From: Closterium sp. Naga37s-1 | Taxonomy: Eukaryota > Streptophyta > Zygnematophyceae > Desmidiales > Closteriaceae | DNA length: 64,000 nt | Direction: 5' to 3' | Assembly (NCBI GenBank): GCA_947471745.1 | Contig: CANJKZ010000010.1 | Span: forward strand, 7,644,001-7,708,000 | Shown here: piece after piece, positions 43,815 to 54,936 of the stretch | How positions within the stretch are numbered: the first letter of the stretch is position 1 | Layout of the letters: every line of letters starts with the position of its first letter | Notes under the pieces: generated by a model | Told to the model about the DNA's origin: nothing | Seen by the model: only the letters and a program-made list of their open reading frames with translations | Databases searched by the model: none | Program-made: the position numbers and the translations under genes

Positions 43815-45400
43815 GCCAATGAGAGGAGTACTCACCCGCGATCGCCTCAGCGTAAGAGCGCGGGGTCGGGATGTCTGGAGCATCCGGGTCTCCCTCAGGG
43901 GCAAGCAGCATGGACACGAGATGAGGCGCAGCGGCTGCAAGACACTCAAGGTCCTCCTGCCTGTCCTCAAGGACGTCCGTGCTAAGAGCACACTCAGCCC
44001 CGACGGACGGAGGACAGACAGACTCAGACTCAGCAACAAGACTAGCGGCGTAGTCTAGACGACAGGCAGCAGCAAAGTCAACAAGCTCAGCAACAAAGGC
44101 AGACGCAGCAGCAGACTCAAACGACGGGTCAGTGACAACAGTGGCTAGCAGACGCGTGACAGTAGGGTGAGCAGCACGTGTGCGGTCAGACTCAGGCTCA
44201 GGAACGGTAGGCAGAGAAGACGCAGGAGGGGACGGCAGGGGAACACGCTGCGGAGGAGAGGAAGGACGACGAACGACGAGGTGGGTGCCAGGGACAGCCG
44301 GCTGACGCGAACGAGGAACACGACGACCGGAACTACTAGAACGGACAGGCGAGACAGGACGCGACGCAGGCTCACGACGCTCAGTAAAACCCCCTGTCTG
44401 CTCAGTGTAAGGAGAAGGAGCAGGCAGCGGTGAGCCAGGCTGTAACGGAAGACCAGTAGACGAAGGGAGACTAAGAACCTGGCGAAGCACAGAGTCAGGC
44501 GGTGGCTGAGACGACGGAGACAGTGGAGCGAAGAACAGGCGCGGCTGTGCAGTGCCACCAGCACCAGCAGCTCCAGCACCCCCAGCAGCTCCAGCACCTC
44601 CAGCAGCTCCAGAACCCTCAGCGCCAGCTCCTCCAGGACCAGCTCCACCAGCAGCAGCACCCCCAGAACCAGCACCTCCAGTCCCAGGGTCTCCAGCCTC
44701 AGTGTCTCCAGCAACAGCACCCCCAGACCCAGGGTCTCCAGCAGCAGCACCCTCAAGCTCAACAGCACCTCCAGTCCCAGCAGCTCCAGTACCTCCAGTA
44801 CGAGCACCTCCGGGACCAGCACCACTCCCAGCTCCAGTGACGACAGCAGAAACACCTCCAGCGGCAGAGCCCCGAGCTCCAGAAGCGCGACCCTGATGGC
44901 GACCGTACCAGTCGTGCAGCTGCTGTGAGGTGAGAGGCACACGCGGACGAAGGCGGCTTCTCCAGGGAGACCGCACAACAGCAGACTCAGAACCCTCAGC
45001 GCCAGCACCCGCAGCAGCTCCAGAACCTCCAGCGCCAGCACCCGCAGCAGCTCCAAAACCTCCAGCGCCAGCACCCACAGCAGCTCCAGAACCTCCAGCG
45101 CCAGCACCCTCAGCAGCTCCAGACTCCGCACCCCCAGGCTCCGCACCTCCAGGCTCAGCACCCCCAGGCTCCGCACCCCTAGGCTCAGCACCCCCAGGCT
45201 CCGCACCCCCAGGCTCAGCACCCCCAGAAGCAGCACCCCGAGAAGGACCACCCTCAGCAGGACCTGAGTCACCAGTGACCTCAACCGGCGCAGTCAAGGG
45301 AGGAGGGTCTACCTGAGACACACCTGAAGGAGCAGGACCGGGAGTGGGGAGGGGGTCTACCTGGGGAGCACCTGGAGCGAGGAAGAGCGGCGGGGGGGGG
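43815..45400 (-). pseudogene. copia pol linker, frame-shifted from integrase
   Basis: The frame continues the integrase C-terminus (PGAPQVDPLPTPGPAP...) into a long Gly/Ala/Pro-rich linker with GGAEPGGAEP repeats, then SYAEAIAGEYSS, the usual lead into the copia RT domain. It is one frame away from the integrase. The switch falls in a run of ten G (45392-45401, plus strand), a typical place for a slippage mutation or a sequencing length error. It ends in flanking DNA at ~43815. Confidence 0.75.
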
Positions 45401-45401
45401 G

Positions 45402-47779
45402 AGAGGGGCAGTGCGGTAGGGGAAGAGACGGTAAAAGGGAACCGACTCGTCGAACGTGACGTCTTGAGAGGGGAAGACACGGCGCGAGGTGGGGTGGTAA
45501 AACTGCCAACCAGTCGCGTCAGGGACAAAGCCAAGGAAGACACAGGGAACAGCGCGGGCGGAGAGCTTGTCCGCGGTGGTATCGCGGACAAAGGCACGAG
45601 CACCCCAGACCCGGAAACGCGACGCATCGCCAACCTTCCCCGTCCACAGCAGTGTGGGCGAGGTATCCGGCAAGGAGACACGGGGCCAGAGGTTGAGCTG
45701 ATGCGCGGCGTACCGGACCGCAAACGGCCACAGGAAATGGGGGGCAGCCGCATGGATCATGGAGGTCCGAGCGACCTCCATGACTAAGCCAATGCGGCGC
45801 TCAGCAACCCCATTCTGCTGCGGAGAGGCCGGAAGCGTGAACGACTGGGTGATGCCGTGCTCCTCACAGAAGGCTGCCAAGAGGTCGGAGGAAAACTCAC
45901 CACCTCTGTCAGAGTGCAGACGCAGGACGGGAAACTCCGTCCCGAACCGCTCGCGGAGCTGGAGACGAGTAGCGCGGATCCAAGGGATCAAAACATCAGG
46001 GACCTCACCCTTGGTGCGCAAGGGGAAGACCGTGGTGTAACGCGTGTAGTCGTCGACGACCAGCAGGAAGTACCGCTCGTGGCCCTGTCCACGGACGCGG
46101 GCTGGGCCCCACACGTCCAGGTGGAGAGTCTGCAGGGGAGCCTCTGTGGGAGGGAACGAGGAAGAGTGAGGAGCGGCGCGCTGCCGCCCCTCGACACAGG
46201 GAAGACAGGGAGGAGCAGGCGAGGGTGGCAGGGGAGGGAGAACCCTGGGAAGACCAGAGACAAGGTACCTGGAGTGCATGCCGCGAAGGCGCTGCACTGA
46301 CGGGTGACCAAGGCGGTGGTGCCAAAGGAGGGTCTGGTACGACAAGGCGCGACACGAGCAGGGGGCCGACAACTGACCTGACGCAGACGCAGACGCAGCT
46401 ACCTGAGGGGACTCAGTGGTCAGTGTGTACAGGCCCGACCCCGGCTGCCGAGTGAAGGTAGCCAGGTGACGACCCGTCTGAGCACACGTGCAGTGTGTCA
46501 CACGCTCGTAGGCAGGGGTGAACTGGTGAACACCCGCGTCCTGGAGTGCAGAACCCGCCACCAAGTTCGTAGAGAACGAGGGGAGGTAAAGACCCGACAG
46601 TGTGCCGGACGGGACAGCAGGACAAGGGAGGACAGTGGAGGAGGTCGCACGGACCGGACCCCTAGAGGGGTCTGTCAGAGAGACTGGAACCTGCCGACTG
46701 AGCGGCGTGAGGGTGGTGCTGTCGCGAAAGAAGGAGCGAGAAGCACCAGAGTCAAGTGTGAAGGTGTACAAGGCCTCAGCAGGCGCAATACCAGAGAGAG
46801 CAGACTCACCAGCACCTGGAGCAGCAGTCTCACCCGTACCTAGAGCAGGAGACACACTAGCCCCTAGACCAGCAGCCTCACCAGCACCTAGAGCAGCAGG
46901 CTCTATACCTGGGTCAGGCGAGATGCACAGGTAACAGGCACGGTCAGCACTAGTAGGCAATGCATACATGGCAGTGAGAATAGCATCATAGTCAAGAGCA
47001 AATATATCTACCCTCTGCCCAAGCAGCTCCACCCAGTCGGGGAGCTCAGCCTCGTCGCCAAACTCGGTACGCCAGGCGTCGCTCAGACGGGCGAAGCAGC
47101 GGGACTGTGTGTGACTAAGCGTCCCGCAAGGCTGACCAGTCCGAGCACCAGTGCGAATGACGTACGGGCAGCGAACGGTACTCAGAGACCCTCTACTCTG
47201 AGCGTACCACTCACGAAGCTGCTGGGGCGTGCGAGACTCGCGCGGACGTCGCTGGAGCTGCATCTGGCCACCGCCAGTAGCAGCAGTAGCAGTAGTAGCA
47301 GCAGTAGCAGCAGTAACAGCAGTAACAGCAGTAGCAGCAGTAACAGCAGTAGCAGCGCGGCCACCCCTACCACCCCAACTAGCGTACCACTCACTAAGCT
47401 GCTGGGGCGTGAGGGACTCATGCGGACGTTGCTGGAGCTGCATCTGGCCACCGCCAGTAGCAGCAGTAGCAGTAGTAGTAGCAGTAGCAGCAGTAACAGC
47501 AGTAGCAGCAGTAGCAGCGCGGCCACCCGTACAACCCCAACTAGCGTACCACTCACTAAGCTGCTGGAGCGTGAGGGACTCACGCGGACGTCGCTGGAGC
47601 TGCATCTGGCCAATGTCAGTAGCAGCAGTAGCAGTAGCAGTAGCAGTAGCAATAGCAGTAGTAGCAGCAGCAGCAGCGCGTGCAGGGCAGGCGTGGCAGG
47701 CAGGCAGGCAGGCAGGCCGGCAGGCAGGCAGGCAGGCAGGCAGGAGGCGCGGCAGCGCGCTAACAAGGCAGGTGCTCAC
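45402..47779 (-). CDS. copia Gag tail, protease and integrase
   Basis: From the N-terminus: a low-complexity Ala/Thr region; three tandem copies of a block with LTLQQLSEWYASWG and similar, separated by (AT)-rich spacers (about 47190-47680); a Cys/His segment (CPYVIRTGARTGQPCG, HTQSRC); the protease motif FTLDSGASRSFF (about 46760); a GAG-pre-integrase HHRLGHPS...CLPC; and an integrase with LDVWGP, LHSDRGGEFSS and NGVAERRIGLV, the D,D,E triad. The frame then runs into the G-run shift near 45400. The true Gag start is unclear; the leading Met lies in repeats, and a normal Gag capsid domain is not visible upstream. Confidence 0.85.
47260..47690. repeat. (AGC/AGT)n tracts and tandem Gag blocks
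   Basis: Three CAGTAGCAG-type trinucleotide tracts separate the three copies of the SEWYASWG block. Together they form a compound tandem repeat of roughly 150-170 bp. Confidence 0.85.
47690..47750. repeat. 4-bp microsatellite (GGCA)n
   Basis: AGGCAGGCAGGC tract with small interruptions. Confidence 0.9.
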
Positions 47780-49058
47780 CAGTGGCGGGAAGAGCAGGCG
47801 CTCGCCTCGCGAGCTGGGCCGGCGTCGCGGGGTCCAGGGGCGGCTGCTCGAGGGTCCAGGGGCGGCTGCACCAGGGCGGCTGCTTCAGGGGCCGGGGGCG
47901 GCTGCTCTGGGTCCAGGGGCGGCTGCACCTAAAGCGGCTGCTTCAGGGGCCAGGGGCGGTTGCTCGGGGTCCAGGGGCGACTGCTCCAGGGGCGGCTGCT
48001 GCAGGGGCCAGGGGCGGCTGCTCTGGGTCCAGGGGCGGCTGCTCGAGGGTCCAGGGGCGGCTGCACCAGGGGCGGCTGCTTCAGGGCCTGTAGCAGCAGT
48101 AGCTTCAGTCAGGAGCAGCTGCAGTAAGCGCTGGAGTAGGAGCTGCAGCAGTAGCACTAGCTGTAGCAGAAGTAGCTTCAGGCAGTAGCAGCTGTAGCAA
48201 GTGCAGTAGTAGGAGCTGCAGCAGTAGCACTAGCTGTAGCTGGAGTAGCTTCAGTCAATAGTAGATGTAGTAAGTGAAGTAGTAGGAGCTGCAGCAGTAG
48301 TACTAGCTGTAGCCGCAGTAGCTTCAGTCAGGAGCCGCTGTAGCAAGTGTTGGAGTAGGAGCTGCAGCAGTAGCACTAGCTGTAGCAGCAGTAGCTTCAG
48401 TCAGTAGCAGCTGTAGCAAGTGCCGTAGTAGCAGCAGCAGCAGCAGTAGCACTAGCTGTAGCAGCACTAGCTTCAGTGGCAGCAGCAGTGAGTAGCGCTA
48501 GCTGGAGCAGCAGTAGCAAGGAGGAGCAGCTGCAGCAAGTAGCAACAGCAGTTGTAGGGCACTACAGGCGGCAGCAGCACTGCAGCAGCAGTTCAGGCGC
48601 AGCAGTGTAGCAGCAGCAGCGAGTGCAGCAGTAACACGGGCCGCGTGCGGGCCAGGCGCGGGCTGTAAGGGCTGCGTGCGGGCCTGGCGCGGGCTTTACG
48701 CGCTGGGTGCGGGCCTGACGTGAGCTGTACGGGCTGCGCGACGGCCTGGCACGGGCTGTACGGGCTTCGCGACGGGCCTACGCGGGCTGTACGGGCTTCG
48801 CGACGGGCCTACGCGGGCTGTACGGGCTTCGCGACGGGCCTACGCGGGCTGTACTGGCAGATAGGGCGCGGTCAGGGGGGGTCGCACGTGACTAGGAAGG
48901 AAAATCGCGTCTAGGGCAGAAAAAAGGAACCGTCTCGCCTAGAGCACGGTTTCGAATTTCGCATTTCTCCTAGGGGCGCGACTCGGGCAGTAGATCGAAA
49001 TAGTAGTGGTGGGCCCTTTTAAAAATTCGGTCCTAAGGAGCATTGTGCTCTGATACCA
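47780..49058. repeat. copia leader: minisatellites, primer-binding site at 49040-49058
   Basis: 47825-48090 holds repeats of GGGGCGGCTGCTC..GGTCCA. 48095-48500 holds a ~100-bp imperfect unit (GCAGCAGTAGCACTAGCTGT, then AGCTTCAGTCAG). 48750-48860 holds three or more copies of a 31-bp unit (GGGCTGTACGGGCTTCGCGA...). Gag would be expected here but no Gag domain is readable. 49040-49058 read on the minus strand is TGGTATCAGAGCACAATGC, a Met-tRNA-type primer-binding site. Confidence 0.75.
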
Positions 49059-49200
49059 TGTTAGAATCACTAGCTAGGTGAGGAATGATGTTATTAGGTC
49101 AAGGTTAGGGTACAAGAAGAATGTCGAGAGAAATATTGTACCCCCTAGTGCTAACCCCCATACAGCCTAGATAGGCATAACATGCATATATGATTTGACA
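49059..49200 (-). repeat. 5' LTR of the truncated copia
   Basis: On the plus strand it starts TGTTAGAATCACTAGCTAGG next to the primer-binding site and ends GATTTGACA at 49200. That end resembles the inverse of the start. About 142 bp, short for copia. LRR-F homology begins within a few bases to the right. Confidence 0.7.
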
Positions 49201-49202
49201 TA

Positions 49203-49879
49203 TTTCAGCTGGCTCAGTTCGAGATGCTCCAGCGACGACAGGCGATCCATCCTCTGTGGAAGGGCCCTAAGATCTGCGCAATTCCTTAGGACCAACACGC
49301 GGAGGTTAGAAAGGTTGCAGAGGGAATCAGATACCGTGTGGAGGATATCGCAGTTTCTGATGGTTAGCGTCTTGAGAGAAACGAGGTCGGACACCGTTGT
49401 TGGAAGGGATGAAACCCTGCGACAATACACGATCTCAAGAATCTGTAAAGAAGGAAGTTGGAAAAAGGAATCCGGGAGTTCTAAGTCCATATTCTCGTGT
49501 AAGTAAACCTCTCGGAGGTTCGGAAGCTGGCCGATGGTGTCAGGAAGAGCTTTCAGTACGTCCATTTCACGAACGGTGAGCTTGACCAGGGACTTCAGCC
49601 CACCAAGGGAGTCAGGTAGGCGGTCGAGCGATGCGTTAATTCTAAACAACTTCAGCTCGGTCAGCCAGGTGAGCTGGCCGAGTGATTCTGGGAGCTCGTC
49701 GCTCCATAAAGTAGCGAGTGTCAGCTTTGTCAGGGACTTCAGCTTCTCAAATCTATTGGGAATTTCATCGAAATTGACCATCAGGTTGACCTCCGTCAAG
49801 GATGACAGGCCGAAGAAAGATGGTGGCAAATCACAACTGTCTTTGTAAGCTGTCATCATCGTAAGCGAGAGGTACTGCA
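49203..49879 (-). pseudogene. F-box/LRR gene F, middle fragment
   Basis: Encodes only the central LRRs (from about residue 150 to 360 of C), e.g. DLPPSFFGLSSLTEVNLMVN, LPDTIGQLPNLREVYLHENM and LEHLELSQL. The 3' part is replaced by the copia LTR at ~49200. The 5' part, including the F-box, is missing: at ~49879 the sequence jumps to the hydrolase-unit leader (GTCAGCTCATTTTAAGGTGATGAAG). It has no start or end of its own. Confidence 0.9.
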
Positions 49880-52800
49880 GTCAGCTCATTTTGGTGGGAA
49901 TTTGAGTCAGCTCATTTTAAGGTGATGAAGAATAAATATCACTGTTCGCCGCTCAGTCACTTTCTAAGATCGCAAATCTCTCCTTCCTGCCGTATATTCC
50001 CCGCTCAGATTTCTCTTCTTGTTACAAATCGACGACCCGAAAGATTCGTGTTCGCAGCGCGGTGCTGGCGCCTTCAGTGGATTATCTCTAAACTATCACC
50101 AGTGAGGTGTTTCGGTTAGGGTTCCAAGTGAGATTTTGCCAACCTCGTTCCTCGACCTTCTCTTCCTTGACTCTTCTGCATTTCTCATCCTCTCCAATTC
50201 CTCCTCTCCCTCCACTTCTCCTCTGCTCCCTCTTTCCCGCTTCCCCTCCCATCCTCTCCTCGTCCCCTCCCTCCTCTTCCCTCCCCTCTGCCATCCAGAC
50301 GAAGCTTTGGCCATCCTCGCAGCTTTGAAATGCCCGTCCATTCGTGTGCTCCGGTATCGCCACGTCATTCAGCCATGTGTGACGTGTGAAGCTGCCACAC
50401 GCAATGCTTGAGGCCTGGGGGGTATACTGTGTCTTCGCTTTACGCATCTACCATCCTTGGTTGGAAGCTTTTACATTGTGTTTGTATATGGAAAGTCTGT
50501 GGTTGAAGTGTTTGTGGCACTAATTTCTGAAGTGTTTGTCATGTTCTGTATACTCCAGCCCAGGCACAGACATTTTATTGCCGCTTGATTTCAACCTACC
50601 TAATGCCATCAGCGCACTGTCCGCGATTTGATTGAGCCAGAAAATTATCGTGCCCTCTGAACTGAACTCTATGCTCTCATCCTGCCCTCTGCTTCGTTCC
50701 CTGCCTGCATCTCATTCGCAACACCTAATTCCCCCTGTCCCCGCTCTCTCCCGCCCATCTCTCCCCCTTTTTCCTGCCCTCGCATCTCGCTTCCCTTTCT
50801 CGCCCAGTTCATAGCAGCAGGCCTCCAAGACACGCCCGTTGTTCGGGCCAGGGCAGGTCAGCATGGTGCAGCTGCGGCCCATGACCAACCTCGCCCAGGC
50901 AAGTGCTTGCACGAGTGCGTCACCCGTTGCCCCTTGTGTCCATGCACCCCATATCCTCCCTCCCCTCTCTCACCTCCCTCCCCTCCCTTACCTCCCTCCC
51001 CTTCCTCCCCTTCCTCCCCTCCCTACCCGTGCTGTGCCGCTCGTCTCCCAAATCTCCCTGTCGTTGCTCCCCCAGTGCCCCTCACATTACCCCTCTCGCT
51101 GGTTTTTGAGTCTGCTTTCATCTGAATGGCGCCAGTGGGTGCGCGCATGATGACGGTACCATGCGTGGCAGTGGGAGTGCGGAAGTGAGAACATGAGCAC
51201 GAGAAACCAACGCTGCGGGAATGAGAGAGGTGATGCGGCAAGGAGATGGCAGTATGAAGTCATCCGAGCAGCGGCTTGTTGTCAGGAGAAACGAGCATAG
51301 AAGATGCCTTTGTGCTCATTCCATAACCCTCTCACCTCTTACCCATCTCCGTCCCGCCCCTCCCCCTCCCCTGAAAACCCTTTTCGCTTTGCTTTCCTTA
51401 CATCAGGTCTGAAACCAGGCATGGAAAAGGCGAGTTCATGAAGTGGAGGCAGTAAATGGATGGATGGATGGCACACGGTGGCATTCCTTCCAGCCCTGTC
51501 AGAGGGAGATGGCACACCTGCTACTGAGATTGCAGCTGACGTGGCATGGTATGCATTGGCTCACATACTCGCACGTCCCATGCTCGCACCTTCTTGTGTT
51601 GGCGAGGTTGGGAAAGGAGAGAGGTAGGTGAGGAACTGATTAAATGATTGTGTTTATTGAGTGGAGCCGAGTAACATGTGCCATATCATCACTCCATATG
51701 GCATAACATCATTCTAGGCGCCATGTTATCATTCCATCTGCTCTACAATCCACCCAAACCAATACCCTCTTCCTTGCTTCCCCATCTCCCTCAGCATCAG
51801 CATTCTAGGACCACGACAGGCAGATGCTTCAGCCCAAGCACTTTCTGGGCTCACCAGGTGCTTCAATCCACCACTCCGTACCTCCTATTACTCATCCCTC
51901 TCGTAACATCTGCTACAAGTAGTTCTAAGGTCAACATCTCATCTTCCTTCTTTCCGCTCCAAGCTTTCTCCCCCGACCTTTTTGCTGTTTGTCCATACCT
52001 CTCCATTTCCTCTCCTGTCCCCATTCTCTTCACACTCCACCTCCCTTACCCTGCAGCACCATCATCACCAATGAGTCATGCGACATAGTCAGGCCTCCTT
52101 AGCCATCCACATTCCAGATATTCCACATCACAGTGATGAAGAGGAATTGGCTCAGCAGGTAAAGCGGACGAGAATCACCTCCCCACACCATGTAATGTGC
52201 TCCAGGCCAATAGGCCATTATGCAGTTCTGCGCCCAAGCCATTTCCGTTTCCCTGCGTTAGTGGCAGCCGATCTGTTGGCAGGTCAGCTTTGCCTCACTC
52301 ACCCCGAACCCCACCTCATCCGCCCTTGTATCACGCCTCCTTCCCCTCACTGCTGCCTTGCCCTCCCCGCCCACTGCACTGACCAACCATTGCATGTGGG
52401 CTCAGGTGCACTGGCGGCACTAGAGAAGTTGGCGCCATTTGGAGATACAAGGCGAAGGAGAGGCACGGGAAGCAGCCTGTGGGGCCTGGCAGCGTATGAG
52501 CCACTTGTGGGGGTGGGGATGTAGCAGCACAGCAGCATGGCATCATGGAAGCAGGTGCTGCCTGCCACAGACCTTCCAGTTCCCCTCGTGCCAAATGGAA
52601 TCCCTGGTACGCAGTCGCAATCATGGCACCTTCCATACAGTCACAGATCCAGTAAGAGTTCGGAGAATGCGTTGAAACATGCTTGCGATGACCAGGTGGG
52701 CTTGCACACTGGGAATGGCAGCCGGTGTCCTCATTAGAAGTGCTCGGTATTTACGTACCCACCACTGAAGGTGCAGCCAAACGCGTGAGTGCTAGAAGTG

Positions 52801-52900
52801 GGAGGAGGTGCAGCGGTGGTGGTTGCTGTTATTGCACCAACTAGAATGGGTGTGTTGGCATGGTACCGTAGCTGTGTTTCCATGCTTTAGAGTTCAGATT
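49880..52900 (+). pseudogene. nucleoside-hydrolase-like gene relic, unit F
   Basis: The first exon is absent. 50298-50410 encodes HPDEALAILAALKCPSIRVL, a one-base shift, then CVTCEAATRNA. 50808-50898 is the GRP../GPGQVSMVQLRPMTNLAQ block, ending CAG|GCAAGT. The exon at 51076 starts CPSHYPS and ends EWRQWVRA. 51418-51460 is a decayed KWRQ block. 52515-52600 reads MASWKQ...ATDLPVPLVPNG, and 52650-52760 the Cys/His stretch (ALKHACDDQVGLHTGNGSRC). Stops and shifts throughout. Confidence 0.7.
50955..51025 (+). repeat. 9-bp minisatellite, unit F
   Basis: Short CTCCCCTCC/CTCACCTCC array before the CAG acceptor at 51075. Confidence 0.8.
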
Positions 52901-53131
52901 CCTTCAAACGCAATAGCACTCTAAAAAAAGCCACGTGCTATTTGAGCATAAACCATGTTGAGCACCATAACAAGGGCTTTCTGCCCATCACCGTTGATGT
53001 CAAGTTCACCTTGAAAATCACATAGAATCTCTAACCTCCAAGAACCCAATAATCATCACGATGGCATTAACCAAGTGTCCAACGTATCCAGACATCCTCG
53101 CAACACCCTTCTCCACCCTACCCCCCACCCA

Positions 53132-54736
53132 TTACTCCCGCTTGAATGATACTTTTCCCAGCAGTCTGCCATCAACAAATCCACTATCCAGGTTTGGAAT
53201 CGTGTAGATTGGCTCTTTCTCCTCATCCACAAAGCTCGGGCATGCAGTAATCACGAGAGTCCTGAGGCTGATGAGGCTGCTCATAGGCTCGGGCAAGCAC
53301 ACCAGGTTAGGCCAGGCGCTGAAGGTCAACCGCTGCAGCTGTGAAAGCTTGCCAATATCGTCTGGAAGCGAATTGAGGTCCGGAAAGCCAACCAGAAGGA
53401 GCGTTAACAGATTCGGAAGCTGGCAAAGGGACGCCATGAAGGCTTCTTGATCCTTGGTGCTGCCCCCGCAGCAGGCTGGCCAACTAAACTCAAGAGATGT
53501 GAGGCTGCTCCAATACCGGGTCAGGGATGGAGGGACATTGACAATACCATCACAGTAGGTGAAGGAGAAGGTGCGGAGATTGGTCAGCCTGGAAACGGTA
53601 TCTGGAAGGTGAGTCAGGCTACTTAGTTGGCACAACTCCAGTTGCTCAAGTGACGACAGGCGATCCATCCTCTGTGGAAGGTCCCTCAGCTGTGTACAAT
53701 TCTTAAGGACCAACACGCGGAGGTTAGAAAGAGCGCAGAGGGAGTCAGAAATCGAAAACAGACGCCTGCAACTTCTGATGGTTAGCATTTTGAGAGAAAC
53801 GAGGCTTGATACCGCGCTTGGAAGGGATCTGATATATCCACAGTACACGAGCTCAAGAACTTGTAGTGAAGAAACATTACAAAAGGCATCCGGGAGTTGT
53901 AAAGAGCAGTTGTCATGAGCGGAAAACTCTTGGAGGTTTGGAAGCTGGCCTATGGTGTCCGGAAGAGTTCTCAAGTCGCCCATTTCGCTAATGCTGAGCT
54001 TGACCAATGACTTGAGGCTCCCGAGGGAGTCAGGTAGATGGTTCAACCCTCCAGGGTTTCTAAACAAGTTCAGATCGGTCAGGCTGCTGAGTTGGCCGAG
54101 TGATTTTGGGAGCTTGTCAATCCACACAACGGCGAGTGTCAGCTTGGTCAGGGAAATCAGGCCGTCGAATTTATCAGGAAGATGGTGGAGATCTACCAGC
54201 AAATCGACCTCCGTCAGGGATGAAAGGTTGAAGAAGGATGGTGGCATTTCATAAGTGTCTTCATTGTCAGCTCCCATCATCTTCAGGGAGAGGTACTGTA
54301 ACGCAGTGCACGTTGTGAAGAGGGCATCCGCACTTTCATACGTCAACCCGTGATCAGAACTGCTGTTCAGGTCAAGATAAGTCAACTTTGGACAGACCGC
54401 TCCTAGGCCACTGAGAAACTCGTCATTGTCCATTTCAAGTACGCATTCATCAATAGTGAGAGAAGTTAGGTGTCTGAACTGGGACAGGGATTCAAGAAGG
54501 TCAGCATCTGCAGTAAGGCGAGGCGGACTGTTGGCGATCGACGTCTGTGCAAGGTAAGCGAGGCGATTCCATCGTTTACAGACCAGTGCATGATTGAAGT
54601 AGTTGGGTGACTGCTTGTTCAGACAACGGAAGATGAGGCAGATGAGGTCGCGCAGTAGCTGATTAAACGACACTCTGGATCTACGGGGACGCGAAACGAG
54701 GGTTTGGGACGATTGACCTGTATTAACTTGAGACAT
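53132..54736 (-). CDS. F-box/LRR protein G (534 aa)
   Basis: Intact single exon, near-duplicate of E. The F-box is at residues ~28-64 (LLRDLICLIFRCLNKQSPNY, ALVCKRWNRLAYL), followed by LRRs to ~500 and the tail FVDEEKEPIY, IPNLDSGFVDGRLLG. It starts MSQVNTGQSS like E. Its upstream region is cut 86 bp from the ATG by the DNA transposon, so its promoter may be disturbed and its head-to-head hydrolase partner is not in the window. Confidence 0.9.
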   Translation of the reverse strand: MSQVNTGQSSQTLVSRPRRSRVSFNQLLRDLICLIFRCLNKQSPNYFNHALVCKRWNRLAYLAQTSIANSPPRLTADADLLESLSQFRHLTSLTIDECVLEMDNDEFLSGLGAVCPKLTYLDLNSSSDHGLTYESADALFTTCTALQYLSLKMMGADNEDTYEMPPSFFNLSSLTEVDLLVDLHHLPDKFDGLISLTKLTLAVVWIDKLPKSLGQLSSLTDLNLFRNPGGLNHLPDSLGSLKSLVKLSISEMGDLRTLPDTIGQLPNLQEFSAHDNCSLQLPDAFCNVSSLQVLELVYCGYIRSLPSAVSSLVSLKMLTIRSCRRLFSISDSLCALSNLRVLVLKNCTQLRDLPQRMDRLSSLEQLELCQLSSLTHLPDTVSRLTNLRTFSFTYCDGIVNVPPSLTRYWSSLTSLEFSWPACCGGSTKDQEAFMASLCQLPNLLTLLLVGFPDLNSLPDDIGKLSQLQRLTFSAWPNLVCLPEPMSSLISLRTLVITACPSFVDEEKEPIYTIPNLDSGFVDGRLLGKVSFKRE

Positions 54737-54835
54737 TCTGGCGAGCTACAGTAGACTAAATCGCTTGCGAAATTAGCCGTTCGGACGTTGCTCCGCACTA
54801 AGGTAAACTAGAGCGAATGGCTACATCGCGAAAAA

Positions 54836-54936
54836 GGAAAGCTGCGTTTTTTGGCCCTCCAAGGTTTTTCTGCGTCGGCCTTGCGAGAATGTTGCGGAAA
54901 GCTGCGTGAAAACAACGCACTCAAATCGCAACATTC
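54836..54936. repeat. subterminal repeats of the transposon
   Basis: GGAAAGCTGCGT occurs at 54836-54847 and 54896-54907, 60 bp apart. GAATGTTGCG (54887-54896) is mirrored by CGCAACATTC (54927-54936). Such subterminal repeats are typical transposase-binding sites in CACTA-type elements. Confidence 0.6.

Larger units (their letters stand above)
43815..49200 (-). mobile_element. copia retrotransposon, 3' half missing
   Basis: On the minus strand: 5' LTR (49059-49200), primer-binding site, repeat-rich leader, Gag tail/protease/integrase frame, then a proline/glycine/alanine-rich linker that normally leads to the RT. The sequence stops after SYAEAIAGEYSS at about 43815, right before the RT; RT, RNase H and the 3' LTR are absent. 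The right end lies inside LRR gene F. The left end lies in hydrolase relic E sequence, so a deletion removed both the copia 3' half and the 3' part of LRR-F. Confidence 0.85.

Noticed and set aside
44145..45316. Leucine-rich 379-aa minus frame and Ala/Pro-rich plus frame
   Set aside because: Shadow frames of the copia Gly/Ala/Pro linker.
47111..48188. Ser-rich and Val/Ala-rich plus-strand frames over copia
   Set aside because: Antisense reading of AGC/AGT tracts; no domain.
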